Origin: an uncultured Gemmiger sp.
GTDB lineage: Bacteria > Bacillota > Clostridia > Oscillospirales > Ruminococcaceae
Direction: 5' to 3'
Assembly (NCBI GenBank): GCA_944388135.1
Contig: CALXHP010000004.1
Coordinates: forward strand, 1 to 64,000
Length of the DNA: 64,000 nt
Positions 62,237 through 64,000 of this stretch are shown here, piece after piece. Position 1 is the stretch's first letter, and every line of letters begins with the position of its first letter. Under the pieces are notes generated by a model. It worked only from the letters and a program-made list of their open reading frames with translations, made no database searches and was not told the DNA's origin. The position numbers and the translations under genes are program-made.

Positions 62237-63589
62237 ATGAAATCCAACCAGGTGGACTATCTCCACGGTAAGTTCTTTCCCATGATTCTGCGGTTTTCCA
62301 TTCCGGCGGCCATCTCGCTGCTGATCACCGCCATCTACAACATCGTGGACCGGATGTTCGTGGGCAACGTCAACGGTACCTCGGCTTTGGCGGGCCTTTC
62401 GGTCTGCTTTCCCCTTTCCTACATGATGATGGCCTTCGGGCTGATGTGCAGCGCCGGCGGCTCCACCTTTTTCAGCCTCTTTTCCGGCCAGGGGGAGACC
62501 AAGCGGATGAACAAGGCCTTCGGCAACGCTTTTGTGCTGGTCTGCGCCTTTGAGGTCCTGCTCACCCTCTTTCTGTTGGTGCTGGCCGACCCGCTGCTGA
62601 TCCTCTTCGGCGTCACCGACACCGCCTATCCCTACGCCATCGCCTACTACCGCATCGTGGCCCTGGGCTGCCTCTTCCAGGGGCTGTCCCAGCTCTTCTG
62701 CGATTTTGTCCGGGTCTCCGGCAAGCCGGTGCTGGGGATGTGCGTCACCGGCATCGGCGCGGTGACCAACATCATCCTGGACGCGGTCTTCATCGTGGGG
62801 CTGGACTGGGGCGTGGTGGGCGCCGCCACCGCCACCGTGCTGGGGCAGATGCTCTCCGCCGGGTTCGGCGCCTTCCTGGTCTTTTCGGGGCGCACTCTGG
62901 TCCGGGTCTCCCCCGCCATCTTCCGGCCGGAAAAACACCTCTCCCTCAACATCCTCTCCTGCGGGTTCGCCTTCTGGGTGGCCCAGATGGCCATGGGCTT
63001 CATCAGCCTGGTGTACAACAGCCAGCTGGGCCGCTACGGCGGGGACATCGCCATCAGTGTGTATGCGGTGATGTCCAGCATCATGACCTTCGTCATCATG
63101 CCCGCCAGCGGCATCAGCCAGGGCATCCAGCCCATCCTGGGCAACAACTACGGTTCCGGCCATCCCCGCCGGGTCATGCAGACCTTCTGGCTGGCCACCG
63201 GCCTTTCGGTGGGGGTCACCTGCGTCATCTGGCTGCTGGTGCTGGTCTTTCCCCGGCAGATCCTGGCGGCCTTCGGCGGCACCGAGGAGATGTTTGCCAT
63301 CGGTGTGCCGGGGCTGCGGCTGAACTTCTGCATCACCCCGGTGCTGGGCTTCGTCATGCTGGCCACCACCTTCTTCCAGTCCCTCAACCGGCCGGTGCCC
63401 TCGGTGGTCATCTCGCTGCTGCGGCAGGTGGTGTTCCTGGTGCCCTTCCTCTATCTGCTGCCCCTGGTGCTGGAGGTGGAGGGCATCTTTGTGGCCCAGC
63501 CCATCAGCGACCTGCTGGCCACCCTCCTCTCCATCGTGCTGGTGCTGCGGGAACAGCGCCGGATGCTGGCCCCCGCTCCCCAACAATAA
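62237..63589 (+). CDS. MATE family efflux transporter under MarR control
   Basis: 450 residues, twelve spans. First-half signature ITAIYNIVDRMFVGNVNGTSALAG; second-half MPASGISQGIQPILGNNYGSGH. It belongs to the same family as the 58.5-59.9 kb pump but shares little beyond the motifs, so it is not a recent duplicate. GGAGG precedes the ATG. Likely substrate is a toxic compound sensed by MarR. Confidence 0.92.
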   Translation: MKSNQVDYLHGKFFPMILRFSIPAAISLLITAIYNIVDRMFVGNVNGTSALAGLSVCFPLSYMMMAFGLMCSAGGSTFFSLFSGQGETKRMNKAFGNAFVLVCAFEVLLTLFLLVLADPLLILFGVTDTAYPYAIAYYRIVALGCLFQGLSQLFCDFVRVSGKPVLGMCVTGIGAVTNIILDAVFIVGLDWGVVGAATATVLGQMLSAGFGAFLVFSGRTLVRVSPAIFRPEKHLSLNILSCGFAFWVAQMAMGFISLVYNSQLGRYGGDIAISVYAVMSSIMTFVIMPASGISQGIQPILGNNYGSGHPRRVMQTFWLATGLSVGVTCVIWLLVLVFPRQILAAFGGTEEMFAIGVPGLRLNFCITPVLGFVMLATTFFQSLNRPVPSVVISLLRQVVFLVPFLYLLPLVLEVEGIFVAQPISDLLATLLSIVLVLREQRRMLAPAPQQ

Positions 63590-63624
63590 AAAAACCGGAC
63601 CCCCGCAAGGGTCCGGTTTTTTGT
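63588..63624. terminator. Bidirectional terminator
   Basis: ACCGGACCC (63594-63602) pairs with GGGTCCGGT (63609-63617); A run before and T run after serve both the MATE gene and the convergent YeiH-type gene. Confidence 0.85.
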
Positions 63625-63632
63625 TTGCCTTT

Positions 63633-64000
63633 TTACAGCAATCCCATAACATGCTGCATGCCCAGGCTGACGGCGGTGATGCCCGCCCAGCAGCAGACAC
63701 CCATAAAGATGGGCTTGCCGCCGGTCTTGACCAGCTTCACCAGGTCGGTGTTCAGGCCGATGGCCGCCATAGCCAGAATGATGAAGAATTTGGACAGTTC
63801 CTTCAGGGGCTGGAACACGGCGGCGTCCACCCCGGCCATGGTGCAGAGGGTGGTGATCACCGAGGCCAGCACGAAGAAGAGAATGAAGAAGGGGAAGATC
63901 TTCTTGATGTCGAAGGTGCCGGTGGAGGCGCTGCCGCCCCGCTTGGCCTGCCAGGTGCGCCAGAAGGCCAGCACCAGGGTGATGGGGATGATGGCCAGGG
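63633..64000 (-). CDS. YeiH/UPF0324 family membrane transporter (5' end outside window)
   Basis: C-terminal 122 residues of a polytopic membrane protein; the frame stays open to the window edge. The segment FPFFILFFVLASVITTL, then LKELSKFFIILAMAAIGLNTDLVKLVKTGGKP and a last span ending HVMGLL match the end of the YeiH family, annotated as putative sulfate (or sulfonate-product) exporters. Substrate is not proven for the family. Confidence 0.85.
   Translation of the reverse strand, partial: LAIIPITLVLAFWRTWQAKRGGSASTGTFDIKKIFPFFILFFVLASVITTLCTMAGVDAAVFQPLKELSKFFIILAMAAIGLNTDLVKLVKTGGKPIFMGVCCWAGITAVSLGMQHVMGLL

Overview
The window is 64 kb of GC-rich, gene-dense chromosome. Intact genes in both orientations are separated by strong intrinsic terminators. 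Gene families (AI-2E transporter, EFR1-type ferredoxin, EIICBA glucose PTS, class III fructose bisphosphatase, LicT/GlcT antiterminator, HrcA/CIRCE control, YtrA-type GntR, lipoboxes with no outer-membrane proteins) and vegetative promoters of the TTGACA-17-TATAAT type suggest a low-oxygen gut Firmicute. My best guess is an Oscillospiraceae/Ruminococcaceae member close to Faecalibacterium, Gemmiger or Subdoligranulum. This is inference; there is no rRNA, tRNA, CRISPR array, phage or insertion sequence in the window.

Layout. 1-6.3 kb: a phosphate-starvation locus, with pstS-pstC leftward and nptA-phoP-phoR rightward from a shared region holding PHO-box-like repeats. The PstS is circularly permuted. 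6.3-9.6 kb: a siroheme nitrite/sulfite reductase, a metal-chelate-type binding lipoprotein, a palindromic repeat and a conserved helical protein. 9.65-16.3 kb: a leftward polyamine cluster (speA, speE, speB, carboxynorspermidine dehydrogenase and decarboxylase). A long structured leader or ncRNA precedes speA and ends in an intrinsic terminator. 16.4-20.3 kb: a CIRCE-controlled hsp20, a flavodoxin-ferredoxin protein and two lipoproteins. 20.4-23.8 kb: glcT-ptsG with two RAT antiterminator sites. 24-30.2 kb: an Asp-box membrane protein, an AI-2E transporter, a small membrane protein, an Lgt-family protein, a zinc alcohol dehydrogenase and a half-size EamA transporter.

30.2-38.3 kb: a sialic-acid catabolic operon (ABC importer, NanA, YhcH, NanE, NanK) divergent from an RpiR regulator. 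38.3-45.4 kb: a TetR-like regulator, a radical SAM protein, and a Gld-type ABC exporter with GldG and DUF4340 partners. 45.5-54.3 kb: a lipoprotein, a YtrA-type GntR operon with two tandem paralogous ectodomain proteins, a duplicated-domain lipoprotein, and a Ser/Thr kinase/HTH pair whose kinase is frameshifted at a poly-C tract. 54.3-64 kb: class III FBPase, a GH2 glycosidase, a GNAT, a MATE pump, two-subunit L-serine dehydratase, a MarR-MATE unit with paired operators, and the end of a YeiH-type transporter.

Together the genes describe a host-associated fermenter that takes up glucose by PTS, scavenges sialic acid and phosphate, makes spermidine, deaminates serine and controls many operons by local repressors or by transcription attenuation. 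Large open frames opposite real genes are abundant because of GC3 bias and are left out.
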